From NCBI RefSeq assembly GCF_003367705.1, contig NZ_CP031425.1, positions 2,356,001-2,420,000 on the forward strand: 64,000 nt of DNA. Direction: 5' to 3'. The position numbers and the translations under genes were made by a program. Shown here in pieces: positions 26,910 through 34,758 of this stretch. Origin of the DNA: Microbacterium foliorum (GTDB lineage: Bacteria > Actinomycetota > Actinomycetes > Actinomycetales > Microbacteriaceae). The notes under the pieces were generated by a model, which saw only the letters and a list, made by a program, of their open reading frames with translations, did no database searches and was not told the origin of the DNA. Position 1 is the stretch's first letter. Every line of letters begins with the position of its first letter.

Positions 26910-26941
26910 CCCCGCACGGACCCCAACCTGTGCGGGGTTTC
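26910..26941 (+). terminator. Rho-independent terminator
   Basis: Stem CCCCGCAC (26910-26917) pairs with GTGCGGGG (26930-26937), followed by TTTC. It ends the replication/terminase-like unit. The remaining gap to 27065 is AT-rich with short repeats (CTCTCAC, GAGAGTG, TTTTGAGAGTATTGAGAC) that could be a resolvase res site, but no clear site was defined. Confidence 0.8.
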
Positions 26942-27065
26942 GGTGTCTCAAAAACGAAGGCTGGGTGAGAGTGTCCGCCGAGACCTTCTACAACAAGAAT
27001 CTGCAACTCAAAAATATCTCTCACAACTGCTTGTTAAGACAGATGGGTTTTGAGAGTATTGAGAC

Positions 27066-27626
27066 ATGAGCCGCTACGCCTACATCCGCACATCCATGAA
27101 GGATCAGAATGCTGACCTCCAATGGCTGAAGATCAATGAGCTTGACGGGATCAAGCGTGTGTACGCCGATGAGGGAGTGAGCGGCACCCTGGCATCCCGC
27201 CTTGAATGGGACAAGCTCATAGACCGACTAGAAGAGGGTGACGAGGTAGTGGTGTGGAAGTTCGACAGGATCGGACGCAACACCATGAACGTCCTGGAGG
27301 CCGTCAAGACGATCACCGATAAGGGGGCCACCTTTCACAGCATCACCGAGAGGATCGACACCTCAGGGCCGATGGGACAGGCCATGCTCACGATCATGGC
27401 GGCCTTCGCTCAACTGGAGCGGGACACCATCGCTGAACGTACTCGTGCAGGTCTAGAAGCAGCACGAGCAAAGGGCAAGGTGGGTGGCCGTCCCTCAGTC
27501 GTGGACCCCAAGAAGCTCGCCACCATCAAGAAGCTAGTGTCCTCCGGGGACCACAGCCGTGCGGACATCGCGAGGATGGTAGGCGTCTCCCCCGCCACCC
27601 TGTACCGAGTGCTACAGACTCTCTAA
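27066..27626 (+). CDS. Serine recombinase (resolvase/invertase family)
   Basis: 186 aa. The N-terminal resolvase domain has the nucleophile Ser10 (YIRTSMKDQ), DEGVSG, VWKFDRIGRN (active-site Asp/Arg) and MAAFAQLERDTIAERTRAGL (start near residue 115), then a C-terminal HTH (HSRADIARMVGVSPATLYRVL). Size and layout match Tn3-type resolvases and DNA invertases. In a replicating circular form it could resolve multimers. It is complete. Confidence 0.93.
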   Translation: MSRYAYIRTSMKDQNADLQWLKINELDGIKRVYADEGVSGTLASRLEWDKLIDRLEEGDEVVVWKFDRIGRNTMNVLEAVKTITDKGATFHSITERIDTSGPMGQAMLTIMAAFAQLERDTIAERTRAGLEAARAKGKVGGRPSVVDPKKLATIKKLVSSGDHSRADIARMVGVSPATLYRVLQTL

Positions 27627-27644
27627 GGGCGACTGTATGCCGAC

Positions 27645-28391
27645 TTAAGCGGAGACAAGGTCACATCGATCTATCCATCGAGCAAGGATGCTGAGGGTTG
27701 CAAGTTGCTCTAGTGCCTCTTGCCTTTCCATATCCTCCGTCGAGTGGGTCGCGGGGTTGCGGATTGCTGAGAACACCCCCTGCGAGAGGTTGAGGATCCC
27801 TACTCTCATCGCCTTGACCGTGAGGTTGGTATCGTCACCTGGCCAGCGAAGCCGGGGCTTGTTGCGCTGAGGCTCGCTCAGCGAGAAGGTTTGCGACATG
27901 AGGTCGTTGTCCGAGACATCTGTGCGTCCTGTGATGTCTTGCACGTGAGCATTCAAGAACGTAGCCGCCCGTTGGACGGCGTCCGAGTAGTGTCCGGAGT
28001 CCCACCTCTTAGACGCGGCATCCCATACCAACGGGTGCAGTGCGTCAGCCTGCATAGTCGGCGCACTACTGCCGATCATTGCCCGAGTCTCAGCATCGTT
28101 GCGGAGGCGACCAATCGCGTAGGTAGCAAGCTCGATCCCGCCTACGACATCGTAATAATTGCCACTGCTCGTACTCAGGATCTCAGGAGGCGTCTTCAAA
28201 CCGAGTACGTGCTTCAATACCCGGCGCACTTGGTCTTCTTTGTCCCTGAGCACCGGGAAGGAGTCGTGCTCACCCGAAACGAACGCGTAAGTCACTGTCC
28301 GCCGACTACCGGGGTCAACGTTCGTCGCGCGCGCAGCGTTCGCCGTCTTGCTCCACCACTCCAACAGGTCGATGACCTTCTCAGTGTCCAT
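27645..28391 (-). CDS. TIGR02391 (Ymh) family protein
   Basis: 248 aa. The C-terminal half carries the family pattern: LHPLVWDAASKRWDSGHYSDA, then DLMSQTFSL, LRWPGDD and SQGVFSAIRNPATH followed by a helical end (ATLSILARWIDRC). The N-terminal about 110 aa are specific. TIGR02391 proteins are common on mobile elements, near restriction and abortive-infection genes; the His in RNPATH fits a HEPN-like RNase active site, which is inference. Convergent with the resolvase (18-bp gap). Confidence 0.75.
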   Translation of the reverse strand: MDTEKVIDLLEWWSKTANAARATNVDPGSRRTVTYAFVSGEHDSFPVLRDKEDQVRRVLKHVLGLKTPPEILSTSSGNYYDVVGGIELATYAIGRLRNDAETRAMIGSSAPTMQADALHPLVWDAASKRWDSGHYSDAVQRAATFLNAHVQDITGRTDVSDNDLMSQTFSLSEPQRNKPRLRWPGDDTNLTVKAMRVGILNLSQGVFSAIRNPATHSTEDMERQEALEQLATLSILARWIDRCDLVSA

Positions 28392-28495
28392 GACCGCACT
28401 TTATCTGCGAGCGCAGACTTAGAGCTTCAGCTGACAGCAATCTCGCTCTGCCGCGAACTCACGCAGTGGAGGTGCACCAGGGAGTCATAGCCGCT

Positions 28496-28738
28496 TTAGC
28501 GATCCTCGCTTGAGCGGTAGCCCTGGTCCTCGATGATCTGCTCTGCCTCATCGCGGTCGGCTTGCCATACCGCCCGATGTACGGGTGACTCCCCTTCTCG
28601 GCTAACCACCCCGGCGCGGACACCGAGATCGGTGTACCCCATAGGAAGCTCTTCGGAGTACTCTCCGTGACGCGGACCACCTTCAAGTCTGTATCCCATG
28701 GAGCAACAGTAGCCTGCCACCCCAACCCCGGGGCGCAT
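28496..28738 (-). CDS. Small hypothetical element protein
   Basis: 80 aa from 28738, or 67 aa from an internal ATG at 28699 (MGYRLEGGPRHGEYSEELP). The C-terminus is charged (ADRDEAEQIIEDQGYRSSEDR from about residue 60). The segment VSREGESPVHRAVWQ is reminiscent of short phage/element proteins with a GGP-x-x-G motif, but no family was recognised. It follows the upstream gene after 5 nt. Confidence 0.5.
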   Translation of the reverse strand: MRPGVGVAGYCCSMGYRLEGGPRHGEYSEELPMGYTDLGVRAGVVSREGESPVHRAVWQADRDEAEQIIEDQGYRSSEDR

Positions 28739-28743
28739 GTCGC

Positions 28744-29100
28744 CTAGTGGCCGTTATCGATGCGCCTGGCCTCTTCTGGAATCGAATCAACAACCCACCA
28801 AAGGAGCGTGAGAAGGCCGAGATCCGCATCGTCCGCAAACCCGTACTTCCTCTCAGCGTCGATCGCGTTTGCCGCGCTCGCCAGAGAATGCGTAATCCCT
28901 TCCGCACGGTCAGTCGTTGCCAGATGCTCCAGGAGCGAAACGTCTATCCCCGCATCCCGCCCGAGTCCGATGAGGAACGGAAGCAGTGTGTGCGCCTCAG
29001 CCTGATCGGAGACTTCGGAAACACTGGGCTGCCGAACACCTGCACCAAGAAGCTGGATGGTGAACGTCTGGACATGAAGAAGATCGGTAACTCTAGCCAT
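28744..29100 (-). CDS. Hypothetical element protein
   Basis: 118 aa, soluble, helical and acidic, with DQAEAHTLLPFLIGLGRDAG and LGLLTLLWWVVDSIPEEARR. No family recognised. It is the first of a short minus-strand pair with the 80-aa protein. The 228-bp stretch between its start and the next gene (29101-29328) holds no gene I can support. Confidence 0.5.
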   Translation of the reverse strand: MARVTDLLHVQTFTIQLLGAGVRQPSVSEVSDQAEAHTLLPFLIGLGRDAGIDVSLLEHLATTDRAEGITHSLASAANAIDAERKYGFADDADLGLLTLLWWVVDSIPEEARRIDNGH

Positions 29101-29328
29101 GCGGACAAGCTAGCGCAGACATCGACTTCGAGGAACACATGCGAAAGCATGATGCCTGAAACGCGCGAGCTGTCTCCACTTGATCCCGGCCGGAAGAGGT
29201 GAGATCAAGCGGGACCATAGGAACCGATGGTGCCAACCTCCGCTGGCATCTCAGTATGCAGGCTTGTTGGAGCTTCTAGACCGCAAAAAGCTCTCCCGAA
29301 GGAACGTGGGCACCCGTAACCTTGCATC

Positions 29329-29622
29329 GTGATCACCATCTACAAGACGCTCGACAACACTGAGATGCTCGCTAAAGACGCCCCGGATCTCCCGATCGGG
29401 TCGACCTTCACAATCGAGTACTCGGGAAGGAAGCGTGCCGTGCTGGTGACAGTTATGCGGACCGAGGAAGACGAGTGGCTCGCCTGGCGGATGTTCGGTG
29501 CCCAAGCGCCGGTTTTCCGCCTGGGCACCGGTCTTTATGACGCACGGCAGGCGGGGTATTCCGCTCGCGAAACACTCGGCGAGGCCATCTACACCCGATT
29601 CGGGCCTTTCATCCTCGACTGA
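29329..29622 (+). CDS. Hypothetical element protein
   Basis: 97 aa from a GTG start. It is beta-rich (MITIYKTLDNTEMLAKD, FTIEYSGRKRAVLVTVMRTEED) with no membrane segment. No family recognised. It stands alone on the plus strand between minus-strand genes. The start is supported by composition rather than a clear ribosome site. Confidence 0.45.
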   Translation: MITIYKTLDNTEMLAKDAPDLPIGSTFTIEYSGRKRAVLVTVMRTEEDEWLAWRMFGAQAPVFRLGTGLYDARQAGYSARETLGEAIYTRFGPFILD

Positions 29623-29663
29623 CCCCGCCGAGCGTCTGTGCGGATCCACGCCGTCAGGTGCGG

Positions 29664-29858
29664 TCAGATGCCTTCTGGTTTCTCGTCCGGGCTCCCGTGC
29701 ACCGCTTCCCATTTCCGCTTGTCTTTCCACCACTCTTTGCGGTTATCACTGGTCAGCGGGCCAAAACCACTATCTTCAGGGAAGGGATCAGGGAATGGGG
29801 CGTAGTCCTTTTCAGACTCTTGATTATTGTACTTCTCGAACTCTTCGTTGTTTGTCAT
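29664..29858 (-). CDS. Small, highly charged element protein
   Basis: 64 aa from ATG 29858 (MTNNEEFEKYNNQESEKDYA), acidic at the N-terminus and Pro/Asp-rich in the middle, with a Trp/Lys-rich stretch (KEWWKDKRKWEA). It is predicted to be largely disordered. An in-frame ATG at 29885 would lie inside the promoter, so 29858 is preferred; the transcript would then be nearly leaderless. No family recognised. Small acidic proteins on elements can be regulators or inhibitors, but nothing here proves that. Confidence 0.45.
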   Translation of the reverse strand: MTNNEEFEKYNNQESEKDYAPFPDPFPEDSGFGPLTSDNRKEWWKDKRKWEAVHGSPDEKPEGI

Positions 29859-29895
29859 ACGATTTATCATCGTCGTATAGCACATTTTTTGTCAA
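29857..29895 (-). promoter_or_regulatory. Promoter with an overlapping palindromic operator
   Basis: On the minus strand a perfect TTGACA -35 (29895-29890) precedes, at 18 bp, GATGAT or the overlapping GATAAA. The dyad ATACGA/TCGTAT (arms 29858-29863 and 29873-29878) spans the -10 region and the start codon. This looks like a repressor-controlled promoter for the small charged protein. Confidence 0.5.
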
Positions 29896-30035
29896 ACTTG
29901 CAAGCGCGCGAATGGTGACAACAGGCTTCCTCGATCTCGGTAGGTCCGTTCGGCACGGATGGTGAAAGCCCCAAGCCGCTTTCCCAGTGGACGAGTCCGT
30001 CGATGCTGCTGATTCTGCGTTCTTAGATTTCGAAC

Positions 30036-31055
30036 TCAGAACATCATGTAATTGATGAGCCTCGCCCTCGCTCTGGTCACCATATGGCCCCACCTCTCCT
30101 CATCAACCCATTCGGGCGCGGGTGGAAGGTCGGGTTCTTTATCGAAAGTTCGCTTCGCTCTCAGGGCGATGGCCGGGCAGACTATCCCGTGTTCTCGATG
30201 CTCGATTCCTCGATTGCTTACCACCCAATCGTCGGACAGGACATCGAGAAGAGTGCCCGGGCTTCGCCAAGCCCCCTGATCTCCTCGGCGTCCAGCGACG
30301 GCATCTTCTAGCCCGCGGTTTAGGTTTTGAAACAAACGCTGCACGTTCACACCTTTAAACTCGGGACCGTATCCAACTCGCACCATTTCGGACCGCAGGC
30401 GGCCGAAAACTGTGATCGGGTCGTCGTCCTTAGTCCAGAGGGATTCGACTACGTAACCAGTCCCAAGGAGCCGGGTGTCCACGGCTAGCGCCAGCCCGAT
30501 CACTCGTGGCTCGGAGTAGCTCCCGTAGTCAATCTGTTGCTGCTCGGTTGCGAGCGCCACGCTGACGACTGGATCAGTGAGTCGGTCACCTCCTGAGACA
30601 TGCACCTCTTGCTCCACAGCCCCGAGCTTGTTCGCAGTCTCCATCGCCGCCATGACACTCTCGTATGAAACCTCATCCGCGATACCTGAGACTGCCGAAT
30701 CCTCTTGTGCTGCTTGCTCGGCTAGCTGGCGTTCGAACCGCTCTTGGATCGCGTCCAGCCGGTCGTTCAACACACGGGTCGCTTCTTCCGTAGCGACCAT
30801 CGCGGCCTCAGATGCTGCTTCTGTGGCAGCTTCCTTTGCCACGGTCCTGGTCGTCGCTACTAGCCGGCGCTCTAGCCACACCAGAAATCCAGCGAGGAAA
30901 ATTGTGGTCCCGAGATTCACGAGGACTGACGACCAGAACGAAGCATCCTGCCAACCGTCCACAAGAGCAGTAGCTCCCCCCAGCAAAGCCAGTCCAACTG
31001 CAGTCCACAGCACAATGAAGCCCTTGCGGATACCCGTCTGTTCTCTCCTCATCAC
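30036..31055 (-). CDS. Membrane protein with coiled coil and cytoplasmic domain
   Basis: 339 aa. Two membrane helices (about 11-31 and 42-62) are followed by an Ala/Glu-rich coiled coil (about 65-120; TEAASEAAMVATEEATRVLN, ERFERQLAEQAAQEDS) and a soluble C-terminal domain of about 200 aa (IGLALAVDTRLLGTGYVVESL, FKGVNVQRLFQNLNRGLEDAV). No family recognised. Membrane anchor plus coiled coil plus soluble domain is a build often seen in phage-defence effectors. The function is unknown. Divergent from the nuclease-like gene at 31308 with a 252-bp gap in which no gene is seen. Confidence 0.6.
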   Translation of the reverse strand: MMRREQTGIRKGFIVLWTAVGLALLGGATALVDGWQDASFWSSVLVNLGTTIFLAGFLVWLERRLVATTRTVAKEAATEAASEAAMVATEEATRVLNDRLDAIQERFERQLAEQAAQEDSAVSGIADEVSYESVMAAMETANKLGAVEQEVHVSGGDRLTDPVVSVALATEQQQIDYGSYSEPRVIGLALAVDTRLLGTGYVVESLWTKDDDPITVFGRLRSEMVRVGYGPEFKGVNVQRLFQNLNRGLEDAVAGRRGDQGAWRSPGTLLDVLSDDWVVSNRGIEHREHGIVCPAIALRAKRTFDKEPDLPPAPEWVDEERWGHMVTRARARLINYMMF

Positions 31056-31307
31056 GTAGGAAGACTAGACCGCAGGCCTCCAATGTCTGTGGATTTGGCC
31101 CCACAGAGGCGTCCTCCGTCGGGGACTCCAGGGAAACACAGAAGGATCAATCGTCATCTCACACGCTGGCTGTGATTGACTCAGGCAAGGCAGCGGACGA
31201 GAGTCCGTGGCTTCGGCTCCTCGTGACGGCGCATCTCACACTGTCCGATGCATGGAACTCAGGCACCCGTACTTCGCTAGGCTTCAGAAACTGCTACCGG
31301 AGGGGGC

Positions 31308-32807
31308 GTGTCAAAGATGACGCATGTGCAGCGAGTGTCGGGATACTTCAATCTCGGCGTAGAACAGGGCGGCCTGGACTTCGTGGACGTTGACGTTCAT
31401 GGAGACGTCCCCGTCTACATCGATCCGACTGCGATCCGCGTTCAGTCGGGTGACTGGGTGGAGGCGTGCGCCCACGGGCTGTACACGTTCTTCGACGAGT
31501 TACTTGCTGCAATTCGCGCTGACGATCTTCCAAAGATCAAAGAGTTGATTTACCCACTCAGTGAACCGAACGAGACGCACCTTGGCGTGAGCAAAGGGCT
31601 TTCGAAGGGACGCTCGCTCGGCAGCCGCAAGAGGGCTGATCAACTAGTCGCGGCGCTTCGACGGAGCCGGGCGATCAAGAGCGGCTTGATTGAAGACCTC
31701 GAAGACACGGTGTTGTTCGTCGACGGCATCGGTAAGGACATTCTGAGCGACATCACAACCTGCGTGATCCGTGCTCAGCTGATTGAGTACACCGTCAATC
31801 AGAGCAAGTTCCACAACATCCCTCTTCAGACGCAGCACCCAGGCCGCTACTGGGACTCCGCCCAGCGAAGGTGGGACGAAGGCTACTTCGACCTACCCCG
31901 AGGCCCCCAGGGGTTGCTGCTACTCGTACCCAAGGCGATCGTCCGCCTGCACCCCACGTATGAGAAGGGTCAGTTCTATCGCGGATTCCTGCGACCCTAC
32001 TTCGAGGACTCGGAGTTGAACCGAGGCGTAGCGTCAGAGTTCGTAAAGCTTGTGCGGGCAGGAAAGAAGAACGCCCGGCTCAAAGTCAAAAAGGGTCTCC
32101 TAGACGAGCACCTGGGTACAACTAAGGCGAAAATCGCGGAGAACGCCGAAGCTTTCCCCGAGGCAATGCAGGAGTACCGAGGCGAGAAGGCGACCGAGGC
32201 GCAAGTGCCCCTATCGCTACAGTCTCTCGCAGCCCGGACGGGCACACCGCAGCCGAGCCTTCGCGAACTCTATGAGGAGATCAAAGCGATTCAGCCAGGA
32301 AAACCTGGAGCTACCGCCTACCACCGAGCCGTCGCTGCTTTTCTCACCGCGCTGTTCACTGGGAGCCTGGGAAATCAGCGCCTTGAGGTAACGCTGCACG
32401 GCGTCAAACGGATCGATATCACGTATGACAACGTCGCTGGTGACGGGCTTTTCCGATGGTTCGGCTTGCACCGTGCAGCAGCGTCGATCCCAGTTGAATG
32501 CAAGAACTACTTCGACGATCCGGCCAACCCTGAACTCGATCAGATCGCGATGAGACTCTCGCCTACTCGGGGTGAGATCGGATTTCTTGTCTGCAGAACA
32601 GTGCGAAACAAGCAACGCCTCCTCGACCGCTGCCGCTCCGCAGCCGTGGATAGTCACGGATTCGTGATCGCTCTCGACGATTTGGATCTCCTTCAACTTC
32701 TGGAGGAGTACGAAGCCGCCGAGGATGACCCTTCGCTGCCACAACGACAGTTTGCAGTGATTCGGGGACGCTTCGACGAACTGACAGGGGTCACGCCCAC
32801 TCGCTAG
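31308..32807 (+). CDS. Probable PD-(D/E)XK-type nuclease, defence-like cargo
   Basis: 499 aa from GTG behind GGAGGGGG. The N-terminal about 280 residues contain VYIDPTAIRVQSGDW, EPNETHLGVSKGLSKGRSLG and VLFVDGIGKDILSDI, which look like conserved blocks of a family I know only from defence-rich regions and cannot name. The C-terminal part has VKRIDITYDN (Asp about 370) and IPVECKNY (Glu/Lys about 396-398), the spacing of a PD-(D/E)XK metal-nuclease site. A DNA-cleaving defence protein is inferred. No methyltransferase partner is adjacent, so it is not a classical type II system. Confidence 0.55.
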   Translation: MSKMTHVQRVSGYFNLGVEQGGLDFVDVDVHGDVPVYIDPTAIRVQSGDWVEACAHGLYTFFDELLAAIRADDLPKIKELIYPLSEPNETHLGVSKGLSKGRSLGSRKRADQLVAALRRSRAIKSGLIEDLEDTVLFVDGIGKDILSDITTCVIRAQLIEYTVNQSKFHNIPLQTQHPGRYWDSAQRRWDEGYFDLPRGPQGLLLLVPKAIVRLHPTYEKGQFYRGFLRPYFEDSELNRGVASEFVKLVRAGKKNARLKVKKGLLDEHLGTTKAKIAENAEAFPEAMQEYRGEKATEAQVPLSLQSLAARTGTPQPSLRELYEEIKAIQPGKPGATAYHRAVAAFLTALFTGSLGNQRLEVTLHGVKRIDITYDNVAGDGLFRWFGLHRAAASIPVECKNYFDDPANPELDQIAMRLSPTRGEIGFLVCRTVRNKQRLLDRCRSAAVDSHGFVIALDDLDLLQLLEEYEAAEDDPSLPQRQFAVIRGRFDELTGVTPTR

Positions 32808-32927
32808 CGGCGTAACGAGATCGCGTGGACAGGCTTGCCGAGACTTCATCCGAGCCGCACTGCGCTCGCGATCGGAAGTAGAACATAGGTTCGAATCGCG
32901 CTACTCTGGACCTCTTGAAGTCGAGGT

Positions 32928-33254
32928 GTGGGGATGGGTGCCGGGGAGCGTGTGAAGCTCGCGAACGATATGCGGGCCTACCGAGCCTCTGTCATCGCGG
33001 CATCGAAGCGCGGCCCCCTCCAGTCTCTGACTGATCGCGAACTCGCCTTGAAGGACTGTGCGGTGACGATCTATCCCAAAAACCTCCAGCGCCGAGTTCA
33101 AGCCTGGGTCCGCTTCGGAGGAGAGGCCATCCGCGTGGAGGCCAAGCTGATGCGATCCACTCCACACGCGGCAGGTATCGAGTTCTCCGCTGAAGGCCAG
33201 GTGTGGCGGTGCTGGGTGTGGGGGAACGCTGTTCAGGTTCCCGATGATCACTAA
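32928..33254 (+). CDS. Small hypothetical protein downstream of the nuclease-like gene
   Basis: 108 aa from GTG 32928 (or ATG 32934). A helical basic N-terminus (GERVKLANDMRAYRASVIAA) is followed by a beta-rich part (RVQAWVRFGGEAIRVEAKLM, WRCWVWGNAVQVPDDH). No family recognised. It lies 120 bp after the nuclease-like gene on the same strand and might be its partner. The structured RNA candidate begins 85 bp further on. Confidence 0.5.
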   Translation: MGMGAGERVKLANDMRAYRASVIAASKRGPLQSLTDRELALKDCAVTIYPKNLQRRVQAWVRFGGEAIRVEAKLMRSTPHAAGIEFSAEGQVWRCWVWGNAVQVPDDH

Positions 33255-33339
33255 CCAGTGGCAACTGTTGTGAGCTAGACCGCCAGTGCAGGCGAATAAG
33301 TTACTCGCTGGAGCGGGTAGTGTCGTAAACTGGATATAC

Positions 33340-33475
33340 GGCCCCTCCAGGGCCATCCAGGGTTGCCGCCCTGGATGACCCCGCTCCGGGGAGCCAGATT
33401 CCCTCTCCATTGAGCGAATCGAATCAGAGAAGGCCCCCCTGCGCGAGGTTGTTAATCTCGGGGGGCTTTTCTCGT
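33340..33475 (+). ncRNA. Candidate structured RNA: three stacked hairpins and a terminator
   Basis: In a gene-free gap three hairpins abut: 33340-33354 (5-bp GGCCC/GGGCC stem, 5-nt loop), 33355-33376 (8-bp ATCCAGGG/CCCTGGAT stem, 6-nt loop) and 33379-33391 (5-bp CCCCG/CGGGG stem, 3-nt loop). After a 40-nt single-stranded linker comes a rho-independent terminator: GCCCCCC (33433-33439) pairs with GGGGGGC (33460-33466), an inner 6-bp stem lies at 33445-33459, and TTTTCTCGTTTC follows. A TATACG -10-like hexamer lies at 33335-33340. No ORF is plausible. It does not match any riboswitch I recognise. Confidence 0.6.
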
Positions 33476-33493
33476 TTCGAGGGTCATCTTCCG

Positions 33494-33849
33494 CTAGGCG
33501 GAGGGTGATTCACCTCTTGCTCCCATTCTAATCGCTCCCGCAGACACATCTTTGGTGGCAGGGTGCCCAGTCGCCCGCCATCGCGTGTCCGCCATCGGTC
33601 GCTGTAGTCCGTTATCGGTCGCTATGGGTAGTAAGCCTGTCAATTCGTAAAGAATCCCGGACAACCCACTCCCAGGAAACTCACAGGTGAAAATTCCAGA
33701 TACTTTCCCGTCGGCCATCCGTCTGCACCATGGACAGACAGAGCGCACAACGTAGTCATGCGTAGCTTTTCCGCCTAAATGCCAGGATTCCGTAGTCAAA
33801 AGCGGCTGAGAAGTCTGTGCAGGGAGGGTTGGCAACTACGTTCTCAAGC
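33494..33849. other. Gap with one weak minus-strand ORF
   Basis: The only candidate is a minus-strand frame to 33494 with CPWCRR and later FTCEF, a possible zinc site (from a GTG near 33765 it would be about 90 aa). It has no ribosome site and atypical composition after the cysteines. Short direct repeats ATCGGTCGCT occur twice near 33594-33623. I do not call a gene here with confidence. Confidence 0.25.
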
Positions 33850-33996
33850 ATGAAAGCCCGCCAACTCGACCTTCCTGGCCCCGCCCCGCTCTGTCGGCGG
33901 TGTCCGGTACGTATGGTGCCGACCCCCACAGGCCGACGAGGCAGGCTGATATGGCAGTGTCCCTTGTGCGGGAAGGTGATCATCCCTTGGAGGTAG
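33850..33996 (+). CDS. 48-aa zinc-finger-like protein
   Basis: ATG at 33850, stop at 33994. The product has two CxxC pairs, LCRRCPVRM (Cys 15 and 18) and WQCPLCGKVIIPW (Cys 37 and 40), spaced as in zinc ribbons such as the phage Com/TraR-type small regulators. No good ribosome site is visible, and it overlaps the convergent gene at 33980 by 17 nt. The call rests on the cysteine pattern alone. Confidence 0.4.
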   Translation: MKARQLDLPGPAPLCRRCPVRMVPTPTGRRGRLIWQCPLCGKVIIPWR

Positions 33997-34624
33997 CGGT
34001 TCCTCCACCGGATGATGCTCTCTTCTCGCGGGCGTATGTGGCGGCTGCATCCTTGCAGTCCTGGCACCGGCACCCAGCAGAATATTTCGAGGTAGTGCCG
34101 TGAACGGCCTTGGCCCTTCGAGTGCCCTTCGGCCCTTCCAGTCGCTCTAGCCTCTTAGCCTCCTTTTGAGCGAGGGAGCATCGGAGGCACCTACATGAGT
34201 AGTTTCTGTATCCGTTAGTCGTGCCATGTCTCTCGTCGTTGTCTGCCAGTGGTTGAGGTACCCACTTCTGAAGACGCTTTGAGGGGATGACAGGACGCGG
34301 GGCGGGCAACGGCTCAACCTCACCCTCATACGTCGCGCTACGAGCCTCCTGTGGCCTCTCAGGAGCATCTTGGAGGATCGCAGCGATCTTCTCTTGAGTA
34401 GTGTGGGCAACCTTCTTGATCTCACTCACCCCGGCCCCCTGTGCGTGAAGACGCAGAACGGTAGCTCGAAGCTCCTCAGGGTCTTCCCTGTGCTCCTTCG
34501 CTATCTGCATTGCGGATGCAGCCTCAGCGACGGCGACCCCGTAGGAGGTATCGGTGAGGAAGGCCGACTCCGCTTCCTCAAGGAGGTTGGCGAAGCGGGA
34601 GAGGTCTGGAGTGGAGGAAGGCAT
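33980..34624 (-). CDS. Phage-type protein with two HGT...CRCxxC zinc motifs
   Basis: 214 aa. The N-terminal about 100 residues are helical (SRFANLLEEAESAFL; LRATVLRLHAQGAGVSEIKKVAHTT starts at about residue 53, HTH-like). Then two copies of a small metal motif follow: HGTTNGYRNYSCRCLRCSLA and HGTTSKYSAGCRCQDCKDAA, each HGTxxxYxxxCRCxxCxxA. This short motif is frequent in actinophage proteins of unknown role, probably nucleic-acid binding. It is the last gene before the right end of the element. Confidence 0.75.
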   Translation of the reverse strand: MPSSTPDLSRFANLLEEAESAFLTDTSYGVAVAEAASAMQIAKEHREDPEELRATVLRLHAQGAGVSEIKKVAHTTQEKIAAILQDAPERPQEARSATYEGEVEPLPAPRPVIPSKRLQKWVPQPLADNDERHGTTNGYRNYSCRCLRCSLAQKEAKRLERLEGPKGTRRAKAVHGTTSKYSAGCRCQDCKDAAATYAREKRASSGGGTATSKG

Positions 34625-34664
34625 AGGTCTACCTATCGCTCGAAACGACCTTCCCTCCTGGTCC

Positions 34665-34693
34665 TGCCCAAGACGTGCCCAATCTGGTGGGCA
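34665..34693. promoter_or_regulatory. Right-end integrase arm-type sites (putative)
   Basis: TGCCCA at 34665-34670, ACGTGCCCAA at 34673-34682 and the inverse TGGGCA at 34688-34693. The ten-base form is identical to that at 23147-23156 inside the left end. Confidence 0.55.
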
Positions 34694-34758
34694 TGACGTA
34701 CCCTGATCCGCAGGGAAGCTAGTTCATTTTCTTGTTTTTCAGCGCGATTCCGGCCCAG

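Noticed and set aside
33756-34073. Minus-strand 105-aa frame
   Set aside because: It overlaps the better supported CRCxxC protein and the small zinc ORF, and has shadow-frame composition.
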